Positions 17,036 through 27,800 are shown, numbered from the stretch's first letter. The stretch: 64,000 bases of DNA from an uncultured Colwellia sp. (GCA_913058245.1 CAJXQJ010000001.1:124001-188000), one strand, 5' to 3'. Numbers and translations are program-made. Notes: generated by a model from the letters alone, not told the origin.

Positions 17036-18210
17036 AATAATGCTGCTGCCTTTAATAGAGTGTCGTCATTTTTGGCAAAACAAAGCCTGATAACTTTATT
17101 GTTTTGCTGATATGTTGATCTTTCACTTACCGGATATAAAGGACTAAGTGGAATAGCCGCAACACCAAGCTCTGCAGTTAACCAATGACAAAACTCTCGA
17201 TCATTGAGTTCAGAAATTGCAGAGTAATCGAGTAGTAAAAAATAGGTACCTTTTGATGGTAACAATGTGAAGCGTGAACCTGCTAATGCCTTAACCAATA
17301 CATCTCTTTTTTGCTGATAAAACCCCGAAAGTTCAGTGATATGCTCTGGTTGCTGCTTTAACATTTCAGCAATGCCGATTTGCGCTGGAGTGAAGGAACA
17401 AAAGGTAACGTATTGGTGAATTTTTCTAAATTCCGCCATTAGCTCATTAGGTGCAGCACAATAGCCCATTTTCCAGCCAGTACAATGAAAGGTTTTACCA
17501 AAACTTGATACCACAAATGCACGTTTAAATAGCTCAGGATAACGCAATACGCTTTCGTGGCGTAAACCATCGAAAGTCATATGTTCGTATACTTCGTCGC
17601 TGATAACATACAAATTATGCTTTTTAGCTAAATTTTCTAAGACGTTTAGATCTTCTTCGCTGAGAATAGAGCCGGTCGGGTTGTGTGGGCTATTAACAAT
17701 AATAGCGCGTGTTTTTTCAGTAATATTTTCTTCTACAAGCGTCCAGTTTATCGCGTAATTCGGTGCATCAAGTGTGATGTGGCGACAGGTACCTCCCGCT
17801 AACTCAACCGCAGGTTCGTACGAGTCGTAAGCAGGATCAAAAATAATTACTTCATCATTCGGGCGCACAAGCGTTTGAATGGCTACCCATAGTGCTTCAG
17901 TAGCACCAGAGGTGATAGTGATGTTACTTAAGCCATCAAGTTTTTGCTCATCAGTTAACTGCGCTTGATACTGTCGATGAATCATTTGTGCTATTTGTAT
18001 TAGTAGCTCAGGTAATCCATTAGATGGTGAATACTGGTTTTTGCCTTCACTAATGGCTTGGTTTATTTTATCTTTTAAAAACTCAGGAGTATCAAATTCC
18101 GGGAAACCTTGAGACAAATTAATGGCCTGGTGTTGATTTGCCAACATCGACATTTCAGTAAAAATGCTGGTTTCTACATTGGCTAACTTACTGGTAAAAA
18201 CAGATGACAC
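17023..18210 (-). CDS. ybdL: PLP-dependent aminotransferase, methionine/glutamine type (YbdL-like)
   Basis: 395 residues, fold type I aminotransferase. NLSQGFPEFDTP marks the N-terminal substrate region, NSPHNPTGS the PLP-phosphate/carboxylate site, VISDEVYEHMTFDG the Asp/Tyr, and SSFGKTFHCTGWKMGY the Schiff-base lysine. It closely resembles E. coli YbdL, which prefers methionine, histidine and phenylalanine, and kynurenine aminotransferase/glutamine transaminase K. The start is GTG with GAGAG upstream. Coupling to the omega-amidase argues for a role in methionine salvage using glutamine as amino donor; this is an inference. Confidence 0.92.
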   Translation of the reverse strand: MSSVFTSKLANVETSIFTEMSMLANQHQAINLSQGFPEFDTPEFLKDKINQAISEGKNQYSPSNGLPELLIQIAQMIHRQYQAQLTDEQKLDGLSNITITSGATEALWVAIQTLVRPNDEVIIFDPAYDSYEPAVELAGGTCRHITLDAPNYAINWTLVEENITEKTRAIIVNSPHNPTGSILSEEDLNVLENLAKKHNLYVISDEVYEHMTFDGLRHESVLRYPELFKRAFVVSSFGKTFHCTGWKMGYCAAPNELMAEFRKIHQYVTFCSFTPAQIGIAEMLKQQPEHITELSGFYQQKRDVLVKALAGSRFTLLPSKGTYFLLLDYSAISELNDREFCHWLTAELGVAAIPLSPLYPVSERSTYQQNNKVIRLCFAKNDDTLLKAAALLCQL

Positions 18211-18263
18211 AAAACTCTCTCTTATATTTTTATATCGTTAATGGTGTGTTGAGATTTCATTTA

Positions 18264-19559
18264 TCAACTTTTGCTATGGCTATACGATAAAGTTGATTTT
18301 ACTTTACTGAATGATGATTTCATTGCTGTGAAAACTTCCTTATTGGGGTAACCGTCAGCTATCAAGTCTTGTTGTAATTGAAATAAACGAATGGCATTTC
18401 TACTTTTCGGGCCCCAAATACCGTCAGGCTCACCGGTATCGAACCCTAGCGAGTTTAGCTGACTTTGTAATACTTTCATTTCTGTAACACTGTAGCGACT
18501 TATTTGATTTTTTTGGCTATTAGCGAACTTTATTCCTTGAGCTCCAACTAATTTATTCGCCAATATTCCCACTGATAACGCGTAACTTTTCGATAAATTC
18601 CAAGTCATGATGACATTAAAATTAGGATACAGGAGAAATGCCGGCCCTTTATGTCCTGAGGGCAGGTAGAGTTCAGCTTGAATGTCGTAACTTGATAAAG
18701 CTCTATTGCTCGTTTGCAATACACCGAGTTGTTTATAATGTTCGAGCGGGTAGTACTTATCAAAGGCGACTTTTTCAAAAGCGAAGTTATCAGGTAATTT
18801 TACTTCTCTTCCCCAGCGTTCTTTAGCTTGCCAGCCTATTTGCTGTAAATAGTTAGCTGCGGTCGTCAACGCGTCAACTTCACTCTTCCAAATGTCAACT
18901 TTACCGTCATTATCACCATCAACTGCATATTTTAAAAATGCTGTTGGCATAAATTGCATATGGCCCATAGCGCCGGCCCAAGAGCCTTGCAGCTGTTCTA
19001 CAACAACTTGCTTACTTTCTATAAGGGTAAATAAGTTTAATAGCTCAAGAGTAAAAAACTCACTACGACGTTGATCACAGGCTAATGTCGCGAGTGAGTT
19101 AAGTACCGACATTTTACCTTTGTGTTTACCGAAAACAGTTTCTAAGCCCCAAAATGACACTAAATATTGACGAGGAATACCGTATCTTTCTTCTAGCTTA
19201 TCAAACAACGCTTTGTGTTCTTTAAGCTTTTCTCGACCGACACGAACGTGGTAACTGGTCACTCGGGCGTTAATATATTGCTCGAAGGTTTGCGTAAATT
19301 CAGGCTGCTTTTTATCTAAGCTGATCACGCGTTTTATTGGGGAAATATTATCGATAACCGATTCAGTAATATAAGTTGAAAACCCAGCCTTTTCAGCTCG
19401 TTCAACTAAATTGGCTTTACACTGAGAGAAGTTTTCATCGGCAATACTAGCATGAGTTAAAAACGGAAAAATTGCGCAGGTAATAACAAGATTTCGAATG
19501 TTAGAGAAATAACCTGATTGTTTGGCAAAGTAGTTATTAAGAAAAGTTGGATAGCTCAC
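18264..19559 (-). CDS. Lytic murein transglycosylase (MltB type) with peptidoglycan-binding domain
   Basis: 431 residues. A signal-like hydrophobic segment near residues 20-38 precedes an SLT-type domain of the MltB group: catalytic Glu in FWGLETVFGKHKG, then LATLACDQRRSEFF, GSWAGAMGHMQFMPTAFLKYAVDGDNDG and ALTTAANYLQQIGW. The last ~65 residues are a PG_binding_1 repeat (LNSLGFDTGEPDGIWGPKSR). It cuts glycan strands to 1,6-anhydromuropeptides in the periplasm during wall growth. GTG start with AAGGAA upstream. No lipobox, so unlike MltB it appears soluble. Confidence 0.92.
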   Translation of the reverse strand: MSYPTFLNNYFAKQSGYFSNIRNLVITCAIFPFLTHASIADENFSQCKANLVERAEKAGFSTYITESVIDNISPIKRVISLDKKQPEFTQTFEQYINARVTSYHVRVGREKLKEHKALFDKLEERYGIPRQYLVSFWGLETVFGKHKGKMSVLNSLATLACDQRRSEFFTLELLNLFTLIESKQVVVEQLQGSWAGAMGHMQFMPTAFLKYAVDGDNDGKVDIWKSEVDALTTAANYLQQIGWQAKERWGREVKLPDNFAFEKVAFDKYYPLEHYKQLGVLQTSNRALSSYDIQAELYLPSGHKGPAFLLYPNFNVIMTWNLSKSYALSVGILANKLVGAQGIKFANSQKNQISRYSVTEMKVLQSQLNSLGFDTGEPDGIWGPKSRNAIRLFQLQQDLIADGYPNKEVFTAMKSSFSKVKSTLSYSHSKS

Positions 19560-19809
19560 AAATAAACATTCCTTGGTTATCGTTGGAAAAAAGAGTTAAT
19601 AGCATGGCGAAATTTGTTGTTGATAACAATTATTAAATTTATATTTTAATAAAATAATTATGGCCTTTATGGCAGGGCATATTTACATTGAAATTTAAGT
19701 GTGCAATTGGTTGTAAATTTAGCCTCTGTTGTTTAGATTTTTGCTAGCATTTTATTTAGCTAAATTGCTTGTTAAAATACGCCTAACCTAACTTGAACAG
19801 TCAAATGAA

Positions 19810-20151
19810 ATGTCAAACACTTTACCAAATTGCCCGAAATGTGACTCTGAGTATGTTTATCAGGATCAATCGTTACTTATTTGTCCGGAATGTAGCTACG
19901 AATGGGACCCTATTGAAATTGCAGCGGAAGAAACTATAACCGTAAAAGATGCCAATGGTGCCTTACTTAGTGATGGCGATAAAGTGACTGTTGTTAAAGA
20001 TTTGAAAATTAAAGCGAGCTCGCAAGTGATCAAAATAGGCACTAAAGCTTTGGTTAGGCGTGTAATGGATAAAAAAGATCACGAACTAGATTGTAAGGTA
20101 GATGGTGTTGGCGAAATGATGGTGACAGCCAAGTTTGTTAAGAAGGCCTAA
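19810..20151 (+). CDS. yjdM: YjdM (PhnA-domain zinc-ribbon protein)
   Basis: 113 residues, matching the usual family length. The N-terminal zinc ribbon has two CxxC knuckles (LPNCPKCDSEYVY and LLICPECSYEW); the PhnA domain follows with VKDANGALLSDGDKVTVVKDLK and KIGTKALVRR. Despite the old name PhnA, the family has no proven phosphonate role. It is a single gene in the cytoplasm, convergent to the radical SAM gene. Confidence 0.93.
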   Translation: MSNTLPNCPKCDSEYVYQDQSLLICPECSYEWDPIEIAAEETITVKDANGALLSDGDKVTVVKDLKIKASSQVIKIGTKALVRRVMDKKDHELDCKVDGVGEMMVTAKFVKKA

Positions 20152-20183
20152 GTTGCTTAACATTAAGTTTTAAAATATTTAAA

Positions 20184-20216
20184 TTAACTGCCGGTAAAAT
20201 ATTTGCCGGCAGTTAA
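20184..20216. terminator. Perfect stem-loop between convergent genes
   Basis: An 11-bp perfect stem TTAACTGCCGG/CCGGCAGTTAA with an 11-nt AT-rich loop lies between the yjdM stop and the radical SAM stop, which is only 9 nt away. No long U-run on either strand; a shared bidirectional terminator is the simplest reading. Confidence 0.6.
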
Positions 20217-20224
20217 ATGAGTAA

Positions 20225-21436
20225 TTAACTTAAGCTATATTTGAGTTTCTCCATAAAGCCTGCTGTTTTTTTCCAAACCCAGTAAACTCCTTTTTCGAGT
20301 TCCTCAGTCGACATGTTCTTTGGCTGATAAACACTATGGCTTCCGTCATACTGCGACCAATCTTTGGTTAATATTCTATTGTCTTTATCTAGCTTGTTAA
20401 ATGTATCTGAGCCAGGAAATGGGATCATAAAGTGCGGAATCACTTTGTCGACTTTTATTTCATTAATAAAATCAACGGTTTCTTGAAAAATATCTGTAGT
20501 GTGCTCATCGAAACCGAAAAGAAAGTCCCCCCATATTTCAATACCGTTTTTACGGATAGTTGCCATGTATTCTTTCATTTTACTTGGCTTAACAAAACCT
20601 TTGTTTTGTGCTTTAAGTGCCTCTTCAGATGGTGTTTCAATGCCAAGCAATAGCGCTTTAACCCCGGCTTTTTTTGCTGCTTTTAGAAGCTCTTCATCGC
20701 GAGCGATTAATACTGTTGTCTCTCCATAAAATTTTAGCCCAGTAGGAGCAATGGCTTTAAAGAGATCAAGTGCATATTCACGATTAAAGGTTAGATTGTC
20801 GGAGTGCAGTTCAACCCACTCAACGCCAAGTGATTTCAAATGCCATAATTCGTCGACAATATGATCAATGGGTCGCATTTGAAATTTATTGAAAAATTGA
20901 TGAACCAAGCAAAACTCACACTTAAATGGACAGCCTCGAGTGATCACAACTGACCACGTATAGTTATATTTTTCCGGTTTAATTATTGATGTTGGATATG
21001 GGTTCAAGCGGCTTAAATCAAGTGGTTTATCACTTTCATACATTGCTTTAAGTTGCCCTTTCTCCATGTCTGATAACATATCCTCCCAGTAATGTTCAAC
21101 TTCCCCAATAATTAAGGCGTGGGCATATTCAGAAGCTTCTTGACGGTTAAACATGGTATGAAGGCCGCCAAGTATTACTGTTTTGTTTTGCTTCATAAAT
21201 TCAGTAGCAATTTCATATGAGCGATAAGCATCAGGTGTGGATGCAAAAATAACAATAAGGTCAGCGTCATGTTTTAAATCTGTTTTCATACCAATAGTTT
21301 CATCAACCATATCGACGTGATATCGACTTGGCGTTGCAGCAGCAGCAGCAAATATATTTTGTGGCGGTCCGCCTGTTTCGGCTTTGTATTTAGAGTAATC
21401 ACTACCGGATGATGCTTTAATTAAATAGATATTCAT
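20225..21436 (-). CDS. B12-binding-domain radical SAM protein
   Basis: 403 residues. The first ~130 form a Rossmann-like cobalamin-binding-type domain (MVDETIGMKTDLKHDADLIVIF, KTVILGGLHTMF) without an obvious DxHxxG His ligand. The radical SAM core starts with TRGCPFKCEFC (CxxxCxxC, three cysteines for the 4Fe-4S cluster) and continues with GIETPSEEALKAQNKGF and IEIWGDFLFGFDEHT. Related enzymes methylate, rearrange or ring-modify unactivated carbons; the substrate here is unknown. GGGAAT precedes the ATG. The two tiny membrane proteins upstream are in the same direction. Confidence 0.88.
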   Translation of the reverse strand: MNIYLIKASSGSDYSKYKAETGGPPQNIFAAAAATPSRYHVDMVDETIGMKTDLKHDADLIVIFASTPDAYRSYEIATEFMKQNKTVILGGLHTMFNRQEASEYAHALIIGEVEHYWEDMLSDMEKGQLKAMYESDKPLDLSRLNPYPTSIIKPEKYNYTWSVVITRGCPFKCEFCLVHQFFNKFQMRPIDHIVDELWHLKSLGVEWVELHSDNLTFNREYALDLFKAIAPTGLKFYGETTVLIARDEELLKAAKKAGVKALLLGIETPSEEALKAQNKGFVKPSKMKEYMATIRKNGIEIWGDFLFGFDEHTTDIFQETVDFINEIKVDKVIPHFMIPFPGSDTFNKLDKDNRILTKDWSQYDGSHSVYQPKNMSTEELEKGVYWVWKKTAGFMEKLKYSLS

Positions 21437-21483
21437 TTTCTATTCCCAATGAATTCAATAACGGTCAAATTAAGATAAGCTTT

Positions 21484-21666
21484 CTAGTGATCTTTCGTAT
21501 AGAAACAGCTTAAACCCAAGATACTCCAAGCCGATATGGTGAACCAGTAGAGTGTTGGATCTTGCTCTTTGTAAATTACGTCGTATAAAAATGTGTAACC
21601 AAAATAGATATCCCAAGCTACCCACAATAGTAGTCCAACACCGATAATACGCCAAAAATTAGTCAT
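21484..21666 (-). CDS. Small membrane protein, function unknown
   Basis: 60 residues with two hydrophobic helices (IIGVGLLLWVAWDIYFGYTF and LYWFTISAWSILGLSCFY). An AGGT-type ribosome binding site precedes the ATG. It lies 20 nt after the next small membrane gene and 47 nt before the radical SAM gene, all leftward, which supports a real short gene in an operon. No family recognised. Confidence 0.7.
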   Translation of the reverse strand: MTNFWRIIGVGLLLWVAWDIYFGYTFLYDVIYKEQDPTLYWFTISAWSILGLSCFYTKDH

Positions 21667-21686
21667 AAAATTAATACCTTAAGCTG

Positions 21687-21908
21687 TTATTTTAAGAGAG
21701 TGACAAGATAAAACTCAAGTGCACCTAATACGATAAACACGGTTAACATATGCCACCATTTAACTGAAGGGTCTTTTGCTATGAGTCCTTCTGACCAGCA
21801 CCAAATAAAAATCAAACCTAACCATAACCAGTTTGATGTAATAGGTAATAGCAAGAATGCCAATAAAATTGCTGCAAAAAAACTATTGACCAATGTTAGT
21901 TTTAACAT
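21687..21908 (-). CDS. Small membrane protein, function unknown
   Basis: 73 residues from the ATG at 21908, preferred because TAAGGA lies 7 nt upstream; a TTG 51 nt further out has no such site. Two or three hydrophobic stretches (LVNSFFAAILLAFLLLP, WLWLGLIFIWCWSEG, MLTVFIVLGALEFYLVTLL). It is the first gene after a well-formed leftward promoter and palindromes at 21966-22029, and probably leads the unit with the 60-residue protein and the radical SAM enzyme. No family recognised. Confidence 0.72.
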   Translation of the reverse strand: MLKLTLVNSFFAAILLAFLLLPITSNWLWLGLIFIWCWSEGLIAKDPSVKWWHMLTVFIVLGALEFYLVTLLK

Positions 21909-21965
21909 TAAAAATTCCTTACGGTAAATATAGTCGATAAATGTCGTGCTATTAGTCAATCTATG

Positions 21966-22029
21966 TGTCTAATGAGACAAGAATATCGTAAACAAAAGTT
22001 AATTGTCAAAGTGACAATTAACTTTTGTT
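21966..22029 (-). promoter_or_regulatory. Promoter with two palindromes upstream of the small membrane proteins
   Basis: On the minus strand TTGACA (22004-22009), a 16-bp spacer and GATATT (21982-21987) form a promoter. The -35 lies in a perfect inverted repeat with 18-bp arms (21991-22008 and 22012-22029) and a 3-bp centre. A second perfect palindrome, TGTCT-AATG-AGACA (21966-21979), sits about at the start site. This layout fits binding of one or two repressors. No regulator gene is adjacent. Confidence 0.65.
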
Positions 22030-22212
22030 AAATAAATTGATCTAGATCCTACTTTTATCTTAAGTGATACGCTGTTTTAGTGTTAGTAGAGCAGAATGAC
22101 TGAGATTTGGTCTTTTCAAGTAAGTAACATTCCAGTGTCACTAACATAAACAAATAGCCCTTCGTATAAGAGCTGAAGTTATTCTTAATGAACTAACACC
22201 GGGGCGAAGTAT

Positions 22213-22650
22213 CAAGCAAGGACCAGACGACTAAATCTACATTGGTATTGATGGCAAGGGTATTTATCGGTTAGTAGCATCGCTGTGAGATTAACTATCC
22301 CACGAGTGTGACTGAATGTGATCTGTCAGGAAATCTATTAATGCCCTTACATGTATGGACTGTGGATGTGCAACAACAAACAAGTTGGAATGTTTGGACG
22401 CAATAGCTAAATGAAGTGGCAAGTTTATCACCAAAAATTGTAGTGTCTGGTCACATGAAAAGCAGCACTAAGCTTGATGCTAAAACCATTGTCTACACAA
22501 AACTACTTGCAAACATTTCAACAGGCTAAAATGGAAAGTGACACCGAGCAGATGCTAATAAATAACATGGAAACAGCATTTCCTAATGCGCAATTAGCGA
22601 TAGCATTACAAATCGATGCTAAAGTACACAAAGGTGAAATGGAATGGTAG
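22213..22650 (+). pseudogene. Decayed MBL-fold metallohydrolase, C-terminal remnant
   Basis: From about 22341 a reading frame resembling the C-terminal part of MBL-fold hydrolases is visible: LMPLHVWTVD, then a TAG stop at 22404 where Trp is likely, then LNEVASLSPKIVVSGHMKSS, then a frameshift near 22503, then YLQTFQQAKMESD and the ending AIALQIDAKVHKGEMEW with stop at 22648. The conserved VVSGH histidine remains. Upstream to about 22213 only fragments (KSTLVLMARVF) can be followed. No metal-site N-terminus is found, so the gene is also truncated. The family label rests on recalled motifs, not on a search. Confidence 0.6.
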
Positions 22651-22668
22651 TTTTTGCTTAAATTGCAA

Positions 22669-22694
22669 TAAAGTAGCAGGGTTCTGCTACTTTA
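22669..22694 (+). terminator. Stem-loop after the pseudogene
   Basis: A perfect 11-bp stem TAAAGTAGCAG/CTGCTACTTTA with a 4-nt loop, 18 nt past the pseudogene stop. Its survival supports the view that this was once an expressed gene. The T-run is short. Confidence 0.6.
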
Positions 22695-23118
22695 TCACTG
22701 TCATTAAGTCTTGGTTGAAGTAAACAGATTAACCCCAATCGAATAGACGATTTTGCCCTTCAGTTTTTAATATTTCTGCGATGTCTTGCGACATTGAAAT
22801 GATTGTTGAATGTTAGTAATTGGTATTGCATCAGAGCTTTTACTAAATGTTATCACTCTCTTATAAACTGAATTCAAGTTGTGGAAAACCAACAAACTAG
22901 CACTGCTTATAAAATAATCATTTAAAAGTGAATTTTAGATAGGGGTCAAGATTTTATTGCTGTATAATGCGCGGCCTTATATAAGCTGGTTGAGTTATTT
23001 TGAGTTTTATTCAGATTACTTAACTAACAAAATTTACAGTATTAACTACCCATTTAAATCTATCCGTTAGCGATTAATAGTTAATGATTTTTAGTTAACG
23101 GAATATAGGAAGACTTCA
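22695..23118. other. Region between the pseudogene and ybiT
   Basis: No coding frame seen. A perfect -10 hexamer TATAAT lies at 22963-22968 with no good -35 at the right distance, giving ybiT a leader of about 145 nt. Near its end the leader has CCGTTA/TAACGG complementary arms (about 23062-23100), which could fold close to the ribosome binding site. Confidence 0.4.
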
Positions 23119-24723
23119 TTGATCACTACATCAAACATTACCATGCAATTTGGCGCTGAGCCTTTATTTGAAAACATTTCAGCTAAATTTGGCAATGGCA
23201 ACCGCTATGGCTTAATTGGCGCAAATGGCTGTGGGAAATCTACATTTATGAAGATACTCAGCGGCGAACTTGCACCAAGCTCAGGTAATGTTTCAGTCAG
23301 TACGGGCAACAAGGTTAGTACCTTAGGTCAAGACCAATTCGCTTTTGAAGAATTCAATGTTATTGATACCGTGATCATGGGTGATATGCCGTTATGGAAA
23401 GTAAAGCAAGAACGTGATGCTATTTACGCTCAAGCGGAAATGAGTGAAGCTGACGGTATGCGCGCTGGTGAATTAGAAAGTGAGTTCGCTGAAATGGACG
23501 GTTATACAGCAGAAAGTCGCGCTGGAGAGGTACTACTTGATGCCGGTATTGAAGAGTCGCTTCATTATGGTTCAATGCAACAAGTTGCACCGGGTTGGAA
23601 GCTGCGTGTATTGCTTGCTCAAGCGCTGTTTGCAAACCCTGATATTTTGTTACTTGATGAACCCACCAACAACTTGGATATTCATACGATTAGCTGGTTA
23701 GAAGGTGAGTTGAATAAACGTAAGTGCACCATGATAATTATTTCGCATGATAGACACTTTTTAAATGCTGTATGTACTCATATGGCTGATATTGATTATG
23801 GTGAATTACGTATATACCCAGGTAATTATGAGTTCTTTTTACAACAATCTTCATTGCTTCGTGAGCAATTATTAGCAGGCAATACCAAGAAAGCAGAGGA
23901 AATTGCTGAACTACAAGATTTTGTAAACCGCTTTGGTGCTAATGCTTCAAAAGCAAAACAAGCCAGTTCACGTGCTAAAAAAATGGATAAAATTAAACTT
24001 GATGAAGTTAAGGCATCAAGCCGTATCACACCCAAAATTGCTTTCGCACCGGGTAAAAAAATGCATCGCCAAGCATTAGAGCTTGAGAACTTAAGCCATG
24101 GTTTTGATGGTGAAGTATTATTTGAAAAAGGTGAACTATTGCTAGAAGCAGGAGCCAAATTAGCGATTATTGGTGAGAATGGTGTCGGTAAAACCACATT
24201 CTTACGTTGTTTAATGAATGAGCTAGAGCACTTAGATGGTGTGGTTAAGTGGTCTGAAAATGCCTCTATTGGCTATTGTCCACAAGATAGTGGCCATTTT
24301 TTCGATAATGACTTAACGTTGATGGAATGGATGTCACAATGGCGTAGACCTTGCCACAATGATTTAAGTGTTCGAGGTATGTTAGGTCGAATGTTATTTA
24401 CTGATGACGATGCCAACAAAAAAGCACGAAACTGTTCAGGTGGAGAGAAAAACCGCTTGTTATTTGGCATGTTAATGATGGGTGATGTCAACGTATTGAT
24501 AATGGATGAGCCGACTAACCATATGGATATTGAAGCCATTGATGCACTAAACAATGCATTAAAAGACTTTGAAGGTACTTTGATATTTGTTAGTCATGAT
24601 CGTGAGTTTGTTTCAAGTTTGGCTAGCCGTATTATTGATATTAAAGATAAGAAATTGGTGAATTTCCATGGCTCTTTAGATGAATATCTTGATAGCCAAG
24701 AAGATGTAAAAAAAATCGCTTAA
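23119..24723 (+). CDS. ybiT: ABC-F ribosome-associated ATPase YbiT
   Basis: 534 residues, no membrane segments. Two ABC ATPase domains: Walker [10 protein letters not shown] (near residue 35) and GENGVGKTT (near 350); LLLDEPTNN and LIMDEPTNH Walker B motifs; second signature CSGGEKNR. The linker ([20 protein letters not shown]) is the ABC-F P-site tRNA interaction motif. The match to E. coli YbiT extends over the full length. ABC-F proteins bind the ribosomal E site and help stalled translation. The start is TTG with AGGAAGA upstream; no ATG fits. A strong terminator follows. Confidence 0.96.
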   Translation: MITTSNITMQFGAEPLFENISAKFGNGNRYGLIGANGCGKSTFMKILSGELAPSSGNVSVSTGNKVSTLGQDQFAFEEFNVIDTVIMGDMPLWKVKQERDAIYAQAEMSEADGMRAGELESEFAEMDGYTAESRAGEVLLDAGIEESLHYGSMQQVAPGWKLRVLLAQALFANPDILLLDEPTNNLDIHTISWLEGELNKRKCTMIIISHDRHFLNAVCTHMADIDYGELRIYPGNYEFFLQQSSLLREQLLAGNTKKAEEIAELQDFVNRFGANASKAKQASSRAKKMDKIKLDEVKASSRITPKIAFAPGKKMHRQALELENLSHGFDGEVLFEKGELLLEAGAKLAIIGENGVGKTTFLRCLMNELEHLDGVVKWSENASIGYCPQDSGHFFDNDLTLMEWMSQWRRPCHNDLSVRGMLGRMLFTDDDANKKARNCSGGEKNRLLFGMLMMGDVNVLIMDEPTNHMDIEAIDALNNALKDFEGTLIFVSHDREFVSSLASRIIDIKDKKLVNFHGSLDEYLDSQEDVKKIA

Positions 24724-24753
24724 GGCTGATTTACTTAAGCCACTTCTTTTGTT

Positions 24754-24784
24754 AAAGCCAGATACAGTTTTTGTATCTGGCTTT
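24754..24784 (+). terminator. Rho-independent terminator of ybiT
   Basis: A 13-bp perfect stem from AAAGCCAGATACA to its complement, 5-nt loop GTTTT, then a T-run. It begins 31 nt after the stop codon. Confidence 0.93.
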
Positions 24785-24855
24785 TTTATTCATTAACGTG
24801 ATTAACTTAGCAATAACGCTGCTGTAGTATTTTGCTTACCCCTAGCTTAGGTTAA

Positions 24856-27800
24856 TTAATCACTGACAACGGTAAAACCGTTAGCTGTGGCGTTAATCAC
24901 TTTGCCATCACTAAAAGTCACTTGAATTACTTGGCTATCGTAATTGTAAACAACGTAACTAGTAATACCATTTTTCTCAAACGCTAATGCAGCAGGGTGG
25001 TTTGCTGTCAGAGCACCAGTACCCGTTTTTAAATGCCCTAATTTGCTGAAAGTATGAAGCCAGTGATAAGTATGAGCTTTTGTTTCCCCTGCCTCAGCGT
25101 CATAGTTGCTAACACTGGCATAATCAGCAATAGCCAAATCTGCATTGGTCATCGCCCATAGATTCCACCAAATATCGCGCCATTGATCGTCAACTAAACC
25201 TGAAGGTTTACCGTTTGATGATTCGCTTAAACCTAATGTTACGTAGTCTTCCATATAGTCAGCATGCAAACCTACGTGCAGAGTTAATGGGTTTATTGGT
25301 AAGCCTTGAATACCTAAAATATGGGCATGTGCTGCGCTAAACCATGTTGAAAATACCGCACCGTCTCCCCAAATAATTGAGGTAGTTATTTTGTCATAGC
25401 CATCAGGAAAGTTGTTTTCAGTTTCACCAACATTATTGTAATCATCAATATTGTTCCAATACTGCCAATATGCTGCGGTGGTTGAGGCGTGTAAATACAT
25501 ACCACGTTCAACCAAGTCATTATTATCGGTGATCAAGCCATATAAAATAATTGCACCATAGGCGTTAGCTGCTTCAGAAGTGGATTCGTTATTGTTTCCG
25601 CGGGCAAAATTGACTTTACCAGACGCCCATGAAAAACCATTGGCGGGATCAAAGTTACGTAAATAAGGGAACATAGCGTCATCTTTCCCACCAGCATAAT
25701 CACGGATCAGTAATTGGATCATAGGACCGTATTGTTCATCACTACACCAGCTTGCGTCTAGCCGACAAACTTCAGCTGCAGCGCGAATAAAATAGCCATA
25801 ATGGAAGTGATGATCATTAAGCTGTTGATGACTCATAAATGACTCTTCTAATGCCAATAATGTTGACCACTCTTTGTCATAAACGAAGTATTTGTTGATA
25901 TCTAAATTGCTGTCCGTCTCGGCGGTAAACCAGTCTGATAATTCAGTTTTGAGCCAGTTACGTAAAGTTGACGCTTCAGTTGTCATACCAATTGATTCAG
26001 CAATTGCTGTTAATTCAGCAACTTTACTGTAGTTCTTTCCTGACCAGTATGCATCGGTGTGTGTATTCCAAGCATCAACTCCTTGTGCAATGAACTCTGT
26101 GATCATGGTTTCTAATGTTGGCTGCTCAAACGTACCATCAATTGAAGGTAATGTTGGCAGCACGCCAACAAAGGGTATTTGATAGCTAAATTGATCAGTC
26201 TCACTAAACTTAATGGTGCCACGGGCACTTTTAATTTGGTATGTAGAAGTTGTTTGCGGAGAGTTTTTCCAATGTAATGGGTGCATACCTGCAATAGTTT
26301 CGACAGCAGCGCCTTGGCTATTTTTATAACTATGGCTAACCGTCACTGAGTTGGTGGCTTTGTCAACGGTGTAATCTATGGCAACACTAGCAACAACATT
26401 ACGAGCCTTTGTTGCAAAAAAACTTGTTAAAGTATCAGCAGGGGCACCATTTAAGCTAGGAAGGTAGGTAAGTGTAAGTTCATTCGCTGTGTTGTTAACG
26501 GTTATTTCATTGCTAGTAATATTGTCAAACGTAGTTGTGCCTTCGCCAGTAACTAAAAAATTATTAGCATTACCTGCAACACTGGTCCATATACCTAAAC
26601 TGTTATCTTGGTGATAAAAAGTACCTTTTTCGCTGCCGTCATCACGTAAGGTGCGTATGACTATTTTACCATCATACACTTTAAAATATATGTACGGTGA
26701 GCCATGGACAAAAGTTGCTTCCATTACCGCGATATTATTGCTTTGCCATTCAACGGTTACTGAGCCGTCGCTGTGATCTTTTAAATAGCCCTGTAAATTT
26801 GAATGGAGCGAGTTACCAACAGCGATACCGTCAAATACTTCACTGAAAGGGTCTGGAATTGGGTATAAGAAGCCGTCAGTGGTTGTTGTTAAGCCTGAAG
26901 GAATGCCCATTACTCTAACGCCACGTTCAGATATTCGTGCAGTCATTGGATCAGGTGTTATATATGCGGCTGTATTTGCATCACCTATGGTCATTTCCCC
27001 CATAAATGGCACAGAACCCCACCATTTATGAGTTGGTGTCGGCTTTGTTAAAGCAGGGCCAGTTAATTGTGGCTGTAATTTAGTTGGCGTGCCCGTTGGA
27101 ATGCCGGTATTTGTATCACACCCAGCAATTGCAGGCTCAACAATGCCCGCATTGTATATCCAATTACCAAAGTCATAAACACAGCGGTAGCTTTCGGGAT
27201 TAATTGTATCTGAAATAGAGCCTGCACCGTAGTTTGTTATTTGATACGAATCAGGGCTAGTTCCGCCATCGTTGATGCCTGAAAAGTGAATGTTGTCTAA
27301 CTGAAATACTGTGCTGGTTGCATCGGTCGCCCAAATAACAATACCAGTATTAACACTAGCTAGATTCAATCCGGCACTGGCAAGTGTCGCTAAAGAAACC
27401 TCTACAGTTTCCCAGTCTGAGACCCCCTTGTTTCCCAGTGCTTGATCACCTGAAGTACATGGATAAATACAGTCGAGCTTCATGGTGATTTTGCTATCGC
27501 CACTAACTACCTTTATATCGAAAACAAGTTTGCCGTCGGTATGATTGCTAAGGTTTAATACACTGTTCATACTAATAAATAAACCTGCTGCATCACCCGC
27601 TGTAGTATGACTAACTTCTAGTACATCACCGCGTTCGCTATCATTAACGACTTGCCAACCTATACTTGGACAACCAGCGCCGCCATCATTGTTACATTCA
27701 GCCCAACCTATTGCGGAATCAAAGGCGTTTATGCCTTTATCCCAAAGTGCACTTACTGTACCGTTTTCAAATACACTGACAGTATTATTGGTTGTGCTGT

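Noticed and set aside
23826-24554. Minus-strand frames opposite ybiT
   Set aside because: Antisense shadows of a highly conserved gene; composition is not protein-like.
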